A stretch of DNA of 64,000 nt, from contig JAFRNH010000041.1 of the NCBI GenBank assembly GCA_017430235.1, forward strand, positions 35,634 through 99,633. Reading direction: 5' to 3'. The notes under the pieces are model-generated. The model was not told the origin of the DNA and did no database searches. It worked only from the letters and a program-made list of their open reading frames with translations. The position numbers and the translations under genes are program-made. The DNA is from Paludibacteraceae bacterium. GTDB taxonomy: Bacteria; Bacteroidota; Bacteroidia; Bacteroidales; Paludibacteraceae. Within the stretch, counting starts at the first letter, position 1. Every line of letters starts with the position of its first letter. This document shows positions 42,513-51,484 of this stretch, piece after piece.

Positions 42513-43605
42513 GTATCATATTGGGGAGCTTATAGAGCCATATAAAGGGGAATGCGGTATTCCTGATCTTTCGTCTAATGATGTTTCTGGCATAAACATT
42601 GACAAGGAGTTTTTTGAACCGGCTAAGCAAGTAGGTAAAGATACTAGTAAATATAAAGTTGTGCCGCCTGATTATTTCGCATGCAATTTAATGCATGTCG
42701 GAAGAGATGCGGTATTGCCTGTAGCACTAAATCAATCTGATCATAATAAAATTGTGAGTCCTGCATATTCTGTATTTGGGATTAAAAATGAAGTTGCCGT
42801 TTTGAAAGAGTATTTTTTTATTCTTCTTAAATCCTCTGAAAAAGATCGTTATTTTTGGTTTCATACAGATTCTTCTGTCAGGCAAGGTTTGCCTTGGAAA
42901 GATTTCTGTGACATTGAAATATTTCTTCCCTCCATCGAACAGCAGCGCAAATACGTTGATGTTTATTTGGCACTCCAAAGCAATCTTGCAGCCTATCAAA
43001 GCAAGGTGGATGAATTGAAACTTATTTGTGATGGGTATATTGAGGAGTTGAGGAGGAAGATGGAGTGTGAAAAGATTGGAGATTATATTGAACGATATTC
43101 GGAAAAAAATCTTGATAAGGCAATTGATGACGTTGTCGGATTAAGTACTGAAAAAAGATTCCGTGTCGCGCAAAGTCGTGTGAATCGAAATGAATTAGGT
43201 GGCTACAAAATAGTACATCCATTAGATATTGCATATGTTCCTACGACAGACACGTGGAAGGTTCTTGCATTTGCAGTAAATCACTTCGAAAAAGACGTTG
43301 TTGTTTCTCCTATTTACGAAGTTTTTAAAACAAAAGGTAAATTAGAATCAGATTATCTCGCAATATGGTTAAAACGAGAAGAATTTGATCGTTACGCAAG
43401 ATACAATTCTTGGGGCTCAGCAAGGGAGAATTTTACTTTCGAAGAAATGCAGAATGTTGAAATCCCAATCCCCGACATCTCCGTTCAACGTGAGATAGTC
43501 AACATCCATAAGTGTTATATCGAGCGCCAACGCATAGCAGAGGCACTCAAAGAACAGCTCAAAAATATATGCCCTGTGCTGATTAGGGGAAGTTTAATGG
43601 AATAA
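42499..43605 (+). CDS. hsdS: Type I restriction-modification specificity subunit
   Basis: About 368 residues with two target-recognition domains, each ending in a helical spacer (IFLPSIEQQRKYVDVYLALQSNL and IPIPDISVQREIVNIHKCYIERQ). These spacers are the conserved regions of HsdS. The ATG is chosen inside the hsdM end; a TTG two codons upstream is possible. The recognition domains define an unknown bipartite DNA target. Confidence 0.9.
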   Translation: MKLNKYHIGELIEPYKGECGIPDLSSNDVSGINIDKEFFEPAKQVGKDTSKYKVVPPDYFACNLMHVGRDAVLPVALNQSDHNKIVSPAYSVFGIKNEVAVLKEYFFILLKSSEKDRYFWFHTDSSVRQGLPWKDFCDIEIFLPSIEQQRKYVDVYLALQSNLAAYQSKVDELKLICDGYIEELRRKMECEKIGDYIERYSEKNLDKAIDDVVGLSTEKRFRVAQSRVNRNELGGYKIVHPLDIAYVPTTDTWKVLAFAVNHFEKDVVVSPIYEVFKTKGKLESDYLAIWLKREEFDRYARYNSWGSARENFTFEEMQNVEIPIPDISVQREIVNIHKCYIERQRIAEALKEQLKNICPVLIRGSLME

Positions 43606-43622
43606 TAAATAATGGACAAAAT

Positions 43623-44516
43623 ATGAGATATTCAGAAGAAGAATTAAAAAGATGGACAAATCCACCAAGCGAAACAGAAGACGAAAAACTTCAAAACGCT
43701 GAACGGATGGTAAAAGATGCAATAAATTCTGACGAGAAACTATGTTCTATGAACATCACCATTTTTTGTCAGGGTTCATATGCAAATAATACAAATGTCA
43801 GACTAGATAGCGATATCGATGTCAATGTCTGTTATACAGATGCGTTCTATTATGATTTGCCAGAGGGGCTCGATAAAGAATATTTTGGTTTGGATAATAG
43901 TTGCCATTATTCATTTAGCGAATATAAAAATGATGTAGAAAGAGCCTTAGTCGCAAAGTTTGGACGTCAAAATGTAATGCGAAAAAACAAATGTATAACG
44001 ATAAAAGAGAATACCTATCGAGCCGAAATAGATGTTGTTCCAACATGGAGACACAAGAGGTATCGCAAAGACAAAAGTTATTCTGAGGGCGTTGTACTTT
44101 TTGCTGACAACGATAATTCTAAAATCATAAATTATCCTTTACAACATATAAAAAACGGAAAGTGGAAAAATGAAAACACACTAAGAAGATTTAAAAGTCT
44201 TGTCAGAATTTTCAAGAAATTAAATGTTAAAATGGAAGAAGATGGTTATTATAACGACAAAAATATTACTTCATTTTTATTGGAAAGTTTGGTGTGGAAT
44301 TGTCCGAATTTTGTTTTTGTTAATTATAATACATGGCAAGAGCGATTAAAAGAAGCCATTATTTACATTTATAACAATACTACAGAAGATGCTACAAAAT
44401 GGAAAGAATGGGGTGAAGTCTCTGATTTGTTAAATTTATTTCACAGTCAAAGGAAATGGTCCCGAGATGCTGTTAATAAACATGTCGTAAAAATGTGGAA
44501 TTATATGGAATATTAA
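43623..44516 (+). CDS. CD-NTase (CBASS cyclic nucleotide synthase)
   Basis: 297 residues of the cGAS/DncV-like nucleotidyltransferase family. GS at 51-52 (CQGSYANNTNV), the acidic pair Asp64/Asp66 (LDSDIDVNV) and the third acid Asp137 (YRAEIDVVPTW) form the active site. The enzyme should make a cyclic di- or trinucleotide when phage infection is sensed. It starts 18 bp after hsdS and is directly followed by a Cap15-like effector. The product nucleotide cannot be read from sequence. Confidence 0.85.
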   Translation: MRYSEEELKRWTNPPSETEDEKLQNAERMVKDAINSDEKLCSMNITIFCQGSYANNTNVRLDSDIDVNVCYTDAFYYDLPEGLDKEYFGLDNSCHYSFSEYKNDVERALVAKFGRQNVMRKNKCITIKENTYRAEIDVVPTWRHKRYRKDKSYSEGVVLFADNDNSKIINYPLQHIKNGKWKNENTLRRFKSLVRIFKKLNVKMEEDGYYNDKNITSFLLESLVWNCPNFVFVNYNTWQERLKEAIIYIYNNTTEDATKWKEWGEVSDLLNLFHSQRKWSRDAVNKHVVKMWNYMEY

Positions 44517-44518
44517 TT

Positions 44519-45091
44519 ATGGTTAAGTATAATATAAAATGCTATATGACGATAATTGCAGTCCTTACTGTAGGATTTTTCGTTCTATATGTTGCACTCT
44601 TTAACATGCCAATCATAGATTCTATTTCATATTGCATTACAACTTTAGGTGTTTTTGCTTTTCTTTTTGTCTCGTATGCATGGAGGTGGAAGGTTTTTGA
44701 AGGTTGGCTAGTCCCTTTCCCTAACATCAGTGGAAAATGGAAGGGTTATCTTGAATCGTCCTATGAAGGTGCAAGAAAAAGAATTCCTATAGAACTATCT
44801 ATAAGACAAACCTTTTTGCATATTCAAATCAAACTCTCGACGAATGAGAGTAAAAGCACCAGCATTGTGGCAGCATTTAATATAGATGACGATAGGAACA
44901 TAAAACAGATCTGTTACACATATCTGAATGAGCCTAAGGCAAAATTTCAAGAGAAAAGTCCTATTCATTATGGAAGTATAATACTTGACATTGATGCAAA
45001 TGATAAAATGTCGGGGAAATATTGGACAGGTAGAAAAACTACAGGAGATATCTCGGTTTCAAAATGTGAAAATAAAAATTCAAAAAAATAG
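44519..45091 (+). CDS. Cap15-like CBASS membrane effector
   Basis: 190 residues from the ATG 3 bp after the CD-NTase stop. Two membrane helices occupy about residues 10-55 (MTIIAVLTVGFFVLYVALF and ISYCITTLGVFAFLFVSYA). A beta-barrel-like domain follows, with the hallmark ISGKWKGYLES start and SGKYWTGRKTTGDI end. That architecture is known for Cap15, which binds a cyclic dinucleotide and disrupts the inner membrane. With the CD-NTase it makes a complete two-gene (type I) CBASS. Confidence 0.78.
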   Translation: MVKYNIKCYMTIIAVLTVGFFVLYVALFNMPIIDSISYCITTLGVFAFLFVSYAWRWKVFEGWLVPFPNISGKWKGYLESSYEGARKRIPIELSIRQTFLHIQIKLSTNESKSTSIVAAFNIDDDRNIKQICYTYLNEPKAKFQEKSPIHYGSIILDIDANDKMSGKYWTGRKTTGDISVSKCENKNSKK

Positions 45092-45122
45092 CAAATGCTG
45101 TTATTAGCGAACGATTAGGATT

Positions 45123-48100
45123 ATGGCAAAATTAAAAAATATCAACGGACATTTCGTGGAGAGTGATTTCGAGAATGCGCTTATTGCTTTCCTCGAAGCA
45201 GAAGGATGGCAGTATGTTTATGGTGACGACATACCCAGAGCCAACAGAAAAGAGGTGCTCTACATGGATGACTTGCACCATTTCCTGGAAGAGCAGAATC
45301 ACAATCTGACCAAAGACGAGATTCATCAAATAACCGACAACGTAAGACTTGTGGGTGCTGATACCGATTTCGCCACACTCCATAAGGTGTATGGCTGGAT
45401 GGTGGACGGCATTCAGTATGTAACAAAGACAGGTGAGCCCATGATGATTTCCCTGATAGATTTTGAAGAACCAAATAACAATATATTTCGTGTAGTCAAT
45501 CAGTTTACCATTGACTATGTAAACAATGGCGAAACCAAGAACCGTCGCCCTGATGTGCTACTCTATGTGAACGGAATGCCTGTGTGCTGTATAGAGCTAA
45601 AGAGTCCTACGGATGCTAATGCCACAATAAAGAAAGCTTGGGAGCAGATAAACATTAGATACTGGCGAGACATTCCTCATTTGCTTCATTATTGTCCGCT
45701 GGCATGTATCAGCGATGGTGTGAAAACCCGATTAGGCACTGTCCGCACACCCTTTGAACATTTCTATGCATGGCGACGTGTGGAAGACGGAGACGAGGTG
45801 TCAACCGGTACGTTCGATGAACTAATGACAATGGTGAAGGGTGTTTATCGCCCAGAGCGTTTCTTGGAGATATTCAGAGACTACATCTATTTCCAGGATA
45901 AAATCTATGATGGCAGTGAAAAGGAAATAGTGTGCAGATATCCTCAGTTTTTTGCCAGTCGTCTGCTACGTGAAAGCATCAAAGAATCTGTAAAAAAGAA
46001 AAGTGGGAAGGGCGGTACATACTTTGGCGCTACGGGTTGTGGAAAGACATACACGATGGCTTTTCTGGCTCGACAGCTATCCATGAGATGTCCGGAGTTG
46101 GGCTCTCCGACCATCCTGTTGATTGTAGATCGTGAAGATTTGCAGAAACAGGGAGCAAAACTGTTTACCAAGAGTAAGGAATTCCTTGGTTTGGGCGAGG
46201 TGTCCATTGTGCAAAATCGCAAGCAGTTGCGTCAGGAACTTGGTCAGCGTCAGAGTGGTGGGTTCTACATCTGCACCATTCAAAAATTTTGTGACCGAAA
46301 GGAGGACGCCATCGGGTTGATTAACGATCGTGCCAATATCATCTGCTTTAGCGATGAGGCACATCGTACACAGATAGAAGGCTCGAAACGCATCAAGTTC
46401 AGCGAGGACGCTAATGAGAATATGAAGGCGATGATTTCCAAACCATACGCCACCGTGCTACGCGAAGCCTTACCCAATGCCACTTTTGTAGGTTTTACAG
46501 GTACACCTATCGCAGAAACCTATCAGACATTTGGTGACGAGATAGACCGCTATACAATGGATCAGGCTGTAGCTGATAACATCACTGTTCCTATCAAGTA
46601 TCATCCGAGAATAGCCAAAGTACTGCTTAACAAAGAAAAGGCAGAAGAGATAGAATCTTATTATGCTAAATGTGCGGAGGAGGGCTCTACGAAAGAAGAT
46701 ATAGACAAGAGCAAGAAAGCCATGAGTTCATTAGAGGTGTTACTTGGAGAGCCTGAACGACTGGATAAACTTTGCGTTGATATTCATGACCATTATGTGC
46801 AAGCTGTAGATGCTGACCCAAAAAGAGTACAAAAGGCCATGATTGTCTGCTCAAACAGAAAGATTGCTTACGACTTGTTACTGAGATTCAAGGAACACTA
46901 TCCTGAATGGTTTGTTGAGAGAAAGACTCCTGAAGGGGAAGATGTCTCGACAGAAGAACAGAAAGAGTTGAAAAAGATGCCTATGATGGCTATGGTTTCC
47001 AGCGTTGGCAGTAACGACGAGCCTGAGATGTATAACTATCTTGGCGGTGTGAAGAACGATAAACGTTCAGATGAACTGGATGCGGCCTTCAAACAGGTCC
47101 ATTCAAACTTCCGCATTGTGATTGTGGTTGATATGTGGATAACAGGGTTTGATGTTGAATGTCTAACCTACTTGTATAACGACAAGCCATTGCAGAAACA
47201 TTCTTTGATTCAGACCATCAGCCGTGTGAACAGGAAATATCCCGGCAAGGAATATGGACTCATAGTTGACTATATAGGTATCCGCGACCAAATGCTAGAA
47301 GCAAGGAAGATGTACGGAGGTGGAAGTTCGGTGGCACCCGTCAAGGACGATATAGAACAGGCAACTCTTATATTCCGGCAACAGTTAGCCATACTTAAAA
47401 GGCTATTCAGTGGCTACGATTTGGCGCCATTCCTTAATATTGATACAGATCCAGTCATACGATATAAGCTACTGTCCAAGGCTGCTGAGTATGTGTTTGC
47501 TTCTGTCGAAATGCTGAATTCGGAAAGTAAGGATGGTAAGAAGACAAAAAAAGTATCCTTCAAAACCTATTTCCTACAGTTGGTGAAAAGGATGAGAAAG
47601 GCCTACGATCTATGTCAGCCATCGGGTGAACTTGGAGAAGAAGAGTCAGCCTTAGCACAATGCTTTATGGGCATAGCAGGTATGGTGTATAAAATGAACG
47701 GCACGGATGCTCCTGATACTGATACGATGAATAAATGGGTGGCGAAGATGGTGGAAGAGGCGTTGAAATATAACAATGTGGAAAGCATTCTAGAAGAAGG
47801 TGAAGAAATGGATATCTTTGGGCCTGAATTTATTGAGCGCATGTCAGATATCAAGATGCCTGCTTCTAAATTGGAAATGCTTGTAAAATTGTTGAGACGA
47901 CAGATAACGGAGTATGGCAAAACTAATCAGGTGGCATCAAAGAAGTTTCAGGAGATGTTAGAAAATACAATCAAACAGTATCATGAGCGACGTAAGTTCT
48001 TGTCAGAACAGGAAGCTGGAGCGACTCAAGAACATGCAGCTGACGATATCCTTAAATGGGCTACAGAAGAAGCCTTGAAAATACTTCAGGGTATGCAAGC

Positions 48101-48446
48101 CGACCGCGAAAGCTTTAGGAAGTTAGGACTTACGTTTGAGGAAAAGGCATTCTATGATATTTTGATTCACTTGAGAGATCAATATAACTTCGAATATGGA
48201 GAAGATAAAAACGTGGATGGTATAGTTGTCAACGAAAAATGTAAGAGCCTTGCGCATAAGATAAAAGAGCTTATAGATGCCAAATCATCATACGCAGATT
48301 GGCTGAATAATACGCTAGTGCGAGAAGACTTGAAGACGAACATCAAGATTTGTCTTGTCAAGAATGGTTACCCACCGCAGTATACTCCTGAAGTATTTCG
48401 CGAGGTAATGAGTCAGGTAGAGAATTTCAAGGAGAATGAGGATTAG
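45123..48446 (+). CDS. hsdR: Type I restriction enzyme R subunit
   Basis: 1107 residues. The N-terminal nuclease domain shows RPDVLLYVNGMPVCCIELKSP (Asp...Glu-x-Lys). The translocase has Walker A GATGCGKTYT (near residue 300), DEAHR (near 417) and GFTGTP (near 460). The C-terminal helical part (YNFEYGEDKNVDGIVVNEKCK) contacts the MTase. It completes the hsdM-hsdS-[CBASS]-hsdR locus on one strand. Confidence 0.94.
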   Translation: MAKLKNINGHFVESDFENALIAFLEAEGWQYVYGDDIPRANRKEVLYMDDLHHFLEEQNHNLTKDEIHQITDNVRLVGADTDFATLHKVYGWMVDGIQYVTKTGEPMMISLIDFEEPNNNIFRVVNQFTIDYVNNGETKNRRPDVLLYVNGMPVCCIELKSPTDANATIKKAWEQINIRYWRDIPHLLHYCPLACISDGVKTRLGTVRTPFEHFYAWRRVEDGDEVSTGTFDELMTMVKGVYRPERFLEIFRDYIYFQDKIYDGSEKEIVCRYPQFFASRLLRESIKESVKKKSGKGGTYFGATGCGKTYTMAFLARQLSMRCPELGSPTILLIVDREDLQKQGAKLFTKSKEFLGLGEVSIVQNRKQLRQELGQRQSGGFYICTIQKFCDRKEDAIGLINDRANIICFSDEAHRTQIEGSKRIKFSEDANENMKAMISKPYATVLREALPNATFVGFTGTPIAETYQTFGDEIDRYTMDQAVADNITVPIKYHPRIAKVLLNKEKAEEIESYYAKCAEEGSTKEDIDKSKKAMSSLEVLLGEPERLDKLCVDIHDHYVQAVDADPKRVQKAMIVCSNRKIAYDLLLRFKEHYPEWFVERKTPEGEDVSTEEQKELKKMPMMAMVSSVGSNDEPEMYNYLGGVKNDKRSDELDAAFKQVHSNFRIVIVVDMWITGFDVECLTYLYNDKPLQKHSLIQTISRVNRKYPGKEYGLIVDYIGIRDQMLEARKMYGGGSSVAPVKDDIEQATLIFRQQLAILKRLFSGYDLAPFLNIDTDPVIRYKLLSKAAEYVFASVEMLNSESKDGKKTKKVSFKTYFLQLVKRMRKAYDLCQPSGELGEEESALAQCFMGIAGMVYKMNGTDAPDTDTMNKWVAKMVEEALKYNNVESILEEGEEMDIFGPEFIERMSDIKMPASKLEMLVKLLRRQITEYGKTNQVASKKFQEMLENTIKQYHERRKFLSEQEAGATQEHAADDILKWATEEALKILQGMQADRESFRKLGLTFEEKAFYDILIHLRDQYNFEYGEDKNVDGIVVNEKCKSLAHKIKELIDAKSSYADWLNNTLVREDLKTNIKICLVKNGYPPQYTPEVFREVMSQVENFKENED

Positions 48447-48488
48447 TTTCGTTCGGATAAAACGAGGATTACGTTTTCCTCCATTTCC

Positions 48489-48537
48489 AACCTTTCGAAC
48501 ATCTTGTGTAAATACGCATTCCGTTCGAACGAACCTC
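48489..48537 (+). repeat. Cassette-flanking repeat, copy 1
   Basis: A divergent copy of a segment built on GTAAATACGCATT-nn-GTTCGAA-y-GAACCTCTC. Closer copies lie at about 49320-49437 and 50873-50983, on either side of the intact ATPase gene. Confidence 0.7.
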
Positions 48538-48572
48538 TCCAAACGACTAAGAATCTATTCATTATGACCCAC

Positions 48573-48777
48573 CTACAACGTCCTATCCAGCTCATCAATA
48601 TACTCCAAACAGAAATCTTCCAGGCCGATGTAGTAGATGCCACCCTCGTCATACCATGGCACAATGGGGTCTCGCACAACGACAATCTTACGATAGGAGT
48701 CGTTGATGCGACGTAAGGAGTTGGTCTCCTGCTCCCTTTTCTCCTCGTCGGGTATGGCGAATAATCATTCTTGTACG
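48573..48777 (-). pseudogene. Remnant of an AAA/DUF4143 ATPase C-terminus
   Basis: Translation on the minus strand gives AIPDEEKREQETNSLRRI then NDSYRKIVVVRD and an ending GIYYIGLEDFCLEYIDEL. This is the typical end of DUF4143 ATPases (xAIPDEETREREF.SL..I.DSYRK.V). A stop interrupts the frame just upstream and no ATPase core is present, so only the tail survives. Confidence 0.7.
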
Positions 48778-48778
48778 A

Positions 48779-49117
48779 TCATTGCTGGAGCGGTTTGTTC
48801 AACTCTTCCAATAACTTTTGGGTCACATCTGTACCGCTAAACGCCTTAAAGATGGATTGTAAGGTATAAATCGGTCCCCAAGGAATTCCCCACCATCCTG
48901 CAAATAGGCTGATTAACAGATACTTGTATCCGTACTTGATCGCTGGTTCATTCGATTTCAGGAAGTAGATGTCACTGCCCCTCTTAAACGTCATAATCAA
49001 TACAGATATCGCATAGGGGAAGACAACAAACTTGCCACCTAATTTAAGTTCCCTATTTATCTCCTCTTCCGTCAAATTCTCTAATCCTTTGATTTTCATT
49101 ATCGTAAAATTATTCAT
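48779..49117 (-). CDS. Small membrane protein, GWWGIPWGPIYT motif, unknown function
   Basis: 112 residues from MNNFTIMKIKGLENLTEEEI; the longer upstream start gives an unlikely N-terminus. Two hydrophobic segments (FPYAISVLIMTF and YLLISLFAGWWGIPWGPIYTLQS) suggest a membrane protein. The GWWG-PWGP motif occurs in many small bacterial membrane proteins of unknown function. It sits between ATPase remnants, so it may be part of a mobile cassette. Confidence 0.6.
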   Translation of the reverse strand: MNNFTIMKIKGLENLTEEEINRELKLGGKFVVFPYAISVLIMTFKRGSDIYFLKSNEPAIKYGYKYLLISLFAGWWGIPWGPIYTLQSIFKAFSGTDVTQKLLEELNKPLQQ

Positions 49118-49319
49118 TAAACATACTTCCCCTGGGAAACACCTTCCATCTCTCCATAGGAAATTAAACAAAGTTAATCATATTTACCCAAAAAACGCCC
49201 TCGGTCTCTTAAAATCATTGGAAATCCCGCAAAAAATCCATTTAGTTAAGGCCAAAGACAATTAGGTTTTCTGTTTGGTAGAGTCCGTTATGAGTTTGTT
49301 GAGATAAAATTCTACCCAT

Positions 49320-49437
49320 ACTTCCGAATATTTTGCGTAAATACGCATTTTGTTCGAATGAACCTCTCTTTGCTGATGTAAATTAGTTGAGATTACAACA
49401 AAGTCGCCCGAAAAAGTGTGTGGTTGTTGGAAAAAGT
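49320..49437 (+). repeat. Cassette-flanking repeat, copy 2
   Basis: About 110 bp closely matching 50873-50983, including GCGTAAATACGCATT, GTTCGAATGAACCTCTCTTT and ACAACAAAGTCGCCCGAAAA. The two copies flank the ATPase gene in direct orientation. Confidence 0.8.
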
Positions 49438-49485
49438 CGCCCGAAAAAGTGTGAAGATATGGTGAAAAGTCGCCCGAAAAAGTGT
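49403..49485 (+). repeat. Three promoter repeats with 33-bp period
   Basis: GTCGCCCGAAAAAGTGT starts at 49403, 49436 and 49469, exactly 33 bp apart. The last copy ends at the first base of the -7 box (49485-49492, TATATTTG). A fourth, single copy lies at 50956-50972 after the gene. Confidence 0.85.
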
Positions 49486-49492
49486 ATATTTG
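49485..49492 (+). promoter_or_regulatory. -7 box of the DUF4143 ATPase gene
   Basis: TATATTTG followed by CATCGTAA, 23 bp before the ATG; it abuts the third 33-bp repeat. Confidence 0.7.
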
Positions 49493-49515
49493 CATCGTAA
49501 TAAATATGTAAATGT

Positions 49516-50838
49516 ATGTATAATAGAAAGATAGATAGTTTTTTTGTGCAATGGAAAAACACACCAGAAAGAAATCCATTGGTTATTAAAGGGTGTCGTC
49601 AATGTGGAAAGACGAGTTCGGTACTGTCGTTTGCTCGTAAGAACTATAAGAATGTAGTCTATATTGATTTCCATGAACAGAAGGATTTGTGTGAATTGTT
49701 CAAGGGATCTTTGCAGGTTGATTATTTGACAGTTGCGATTTCAGCCGCTGTCCCGACTGCTCGTTTTGAAGCGAAGAAGACATGTCTGGTGTTGGACGAG
49801 ATACAAGACTGTCCGCAAGCTCGTGCTGCACTGAAATTTTTCAAGTTGGATGGCAGATACGATGTTATATGTACAGGCTCATTGCTTGGTGTGAGCGGCT
49901 ATCGGTTATCCGATTCGGAGACGTCAATCCCGGTCGGGTTTGAGACGATTGTGGATATGTATCCGATGGATTTTGAGGAGTGGCTTTGGGCAAATGGTTT
50001 GCAGGAGTCCGTTTTTGACTTGCTGAAAAAATTGTTGGCGGAGGAAACATCTGTACCGCAGGCGATCCACAATCGAATGCGCCAGTTACTGTTGGAGTAT
50101 ATTGTGGTTGGTGGAATGCCTGCTGCTGTCCGCACATTCCTAAATACTCATGACATTAATCAAGTCATTGAGGTTCAGCGGAGTATAGTGGATGAATATA
50201 AGTCCGACATGGTGAAGTATGCCAACCCTGCGGATAAAAACAGAATTCGTGAATGTTTTGAGTCGATACCTCGTCAGTTGAGCAAGGATAATAAAAAGTT
50301 CTCGTTCGCCACGGTGCGAAAGGGAGGGAGAAGCAAAGAATACATTGGCTGTCTGCAATGGATCGAGGATGCGGGAATCATTCAGCGTTGTTATAATCTG
50401 ACGACAACAGAGTTGCCGTTGAGTGGCAATGCGTTGCATGACTCGTTCAAGGTGTATATGACTGACACGGGTTTGTTTGTCAGCATGTTAGATGAGGGAA
50501 CGCAATCAGACATTTTACAAGGGAATTTGTTCAGTTACAAGGGAGCTATCTACGAGAATGTGATGGCTGACTTGCTTTGCAAAATGGGACGCAAATTATA
50601 TTATTATCAAAAAACAGATGGAATAGAAATCGATTTTGTGATTCGCTATAAAGGAAAGTGCGTACCTGTGGAGTGCAAGGCTCGGACAGGTAATGCAAAG
50701 TCTATGTCCACACTGCTGAAACATCCCGAGAAGTATCATGTGTATGATGCCCTGAAATTAGGTGATTATAATATTGGGAGAAATGGTGCATTGTTGACCT
50801 TGCCGTTCTATATGGGATTCCTTTTGACGGAGTTGTAG
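49516..50838 (+). CDS. AAA ATPase with DUF4143 domain
   Basis: 440 residues. Walker A lies at 26-33 (GCRQCGKT), Walker B at Asp94-Glu95 (CLVLDEIQDCPQA) and sensor 1 at CTGSLLG. The C-terminal half is DUF4143 with a PD-(D/E)xK-like end (DGIEIDFVIRYKGKCVPVECKA: Asp...Glu-x-Lys). Members are abundant in Bacteroidetes, in many paralogues per genome, and their role is unknown; a defence or toxin-like function has been suggested from context. The flanking repeats suggest the gene spreads as a cassette. Confidence 0.88.
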   Translation: MYNRKIDSFFVQWKNTPERNPLVIKGCRQCGKTSSVLSFARKNYKNVVYIDFHEQKDLCELFKGSLQVDYLTVAISAAVPTARFEAKKTCLVLDEIQDCPQARAALKFFKLDGRYDVICTGSLLGVSGYRLSDSETSIPVGFETIVDMYPMDFEEWLWANGLQESVFDLLKKLLAEETSVPQAIHNRMRQLLLEYIVVGGMPAAVRTFLNTHDINQVIEVQRSIVDEYKSDMVKYANPADKNRIRECFESIPRQLSKDNKKFSFATVRKGGRSKEYIGCLQWIEDAGIIQRCYNLTTTELPLSGNALHDSFKVYMTDTGLFVSMLDEGTQSDILQGNLFSYKGAIYENVMADLLCKMGRKLYYYQKTDGIEIDFVIRYKGKCVPVECKARTGNAKSMSTLLKHPEKYHVYDALKLGDYNIGRNGALLTLPFYMGFLLTEL

Positions 50839-50872
50839 CTGCTTTTTATTGTGTAGATTCCTCCGTTTCTAG

Positions 50873-50983
50873 ACTTTCGAATCTTTTGCGTAAATACGCA
50901 TTTCGTTCGAATGAACCTCTCTTTACTGCTGTAAAATAATTGCAATTACAACAAAGTCGCCCGAAAAAGTGTGTGGTTGTTGC
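50873..50983 (+). repeat. Cassette-flanking repeat, copy 3
   Basis: Direct copy of 49320-49437 downstream of the ATPase, ending with one GTCGCCCGAAAAAGTGT unit. No intact ATPase follows, only the chimeric gene on the other strand, so a neighbouring cassette has probably been deleted. Confidence 0.8.
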
Positions 50984-51024
50984 ATCAGTACATCATCCCC
51001 ATCCGCACCTCCATTACTCGTGCG

Positions 51025-51441
51025 TTAGGCTTGAAATTCTTCTTCCTTCCATCCATAGTATTGAATTAAATTGCCGATTGTGTCGCCTAACGTGAAGAAT
51101 CCGGCAGAATACTTTGTGATGAGAAAGGGTTGTTTCTCTTCTGTTTCGATAATGGGTGCGCTGCCTTCCTCATTCGGAGCAGGAACGTATTTAATAGAAT
51201 CGGATTGAGATAGTGTGTCTACTCTTTGTGTGTTATTTTCTACCGTTTCATCGGGTATAATGTTATCGGGTTGAGGCTGTGTGCCGGTGGTGCATGAGGA
51301 GGCGATTTGAATTAAAGTGATAATGGCAAAGAGGAGTGGCGATTTGCCATACCTGCGGATGTTGGACATCACCTTTACATGTTCGTTCCGACATCGCTCA
51401 ATGAGTTGTTTGAGACAAAAAAATCTATCAATTTTATTCAT
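51025..51441 (-). CDS. Probable lipoprotein, N-terminus possibly derived from an ATPase
   Basis: 138 residues as drawn. From Met25 the protein reads SNIRRYGKSPLLFAIITLIQIASSC, a lipoprotein signal with lipobox ASSC; the start at 51369 may be the real one. The rest is low-complexity and acidic, with a conserved-looking end (LITKYSAGFFTLGDTIGNLIQYYGWKEEE). The first 38 residues (KQLIERCRNEHVKV then NIRRYGKSPLLF) resemble the Walker A region of DUF4143 ATPases. A deletion may have joined an ATPase start to a lipoprotein gene, but coincidence is possible. Confidence 0.5.
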   Translation of the reverse strand: MNKIDRFFCLKQLIERCRNEHVKVMSNIRRYGKSPLLFAIITLIQIASSCTTGTQPQPDNIIPDETVENNTQRVDTLSQSDSIKYVPAPNEEGSAPIIETEEKQPFLITKYSAGFFTLGDTIGNLIQYYGWKEEEFQA

Positions 51442-51484
51442 GTTTTTGAATGTTGCGGAACATGAAAATGTGGGTTCACATCAA

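Larger units (their letters stand above)
48447..48778. other. Interval with ATPase remnant and a copy of the cassette repeat
   Basis: It holds the first copy of the repeated segment (48489-48537) and, on the minus strand, the decayed 3-prime end of a DUF4143-type ATPase gene. No intact gene is present. Confidence 0.6.
49118..49515 (+). other. Promoter region of the DUF4143 ATPase
   Basis: A 398-bp region. From 49320 it carries cassette repeat copy 2, then three 33-bp-period repeats that run into a TATATTTG -7 box. The part before 49320 shows nothing recognisable. Confidence 0.6.

Noticed and set aside
49403-49485. CRISPR array (three repeats, 33-bp period)
   Set aside because: Only three 17-bp repeats, they run directly into a promoter, and no cas genes are present. 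The same objection applies to the array at 38909-38991.
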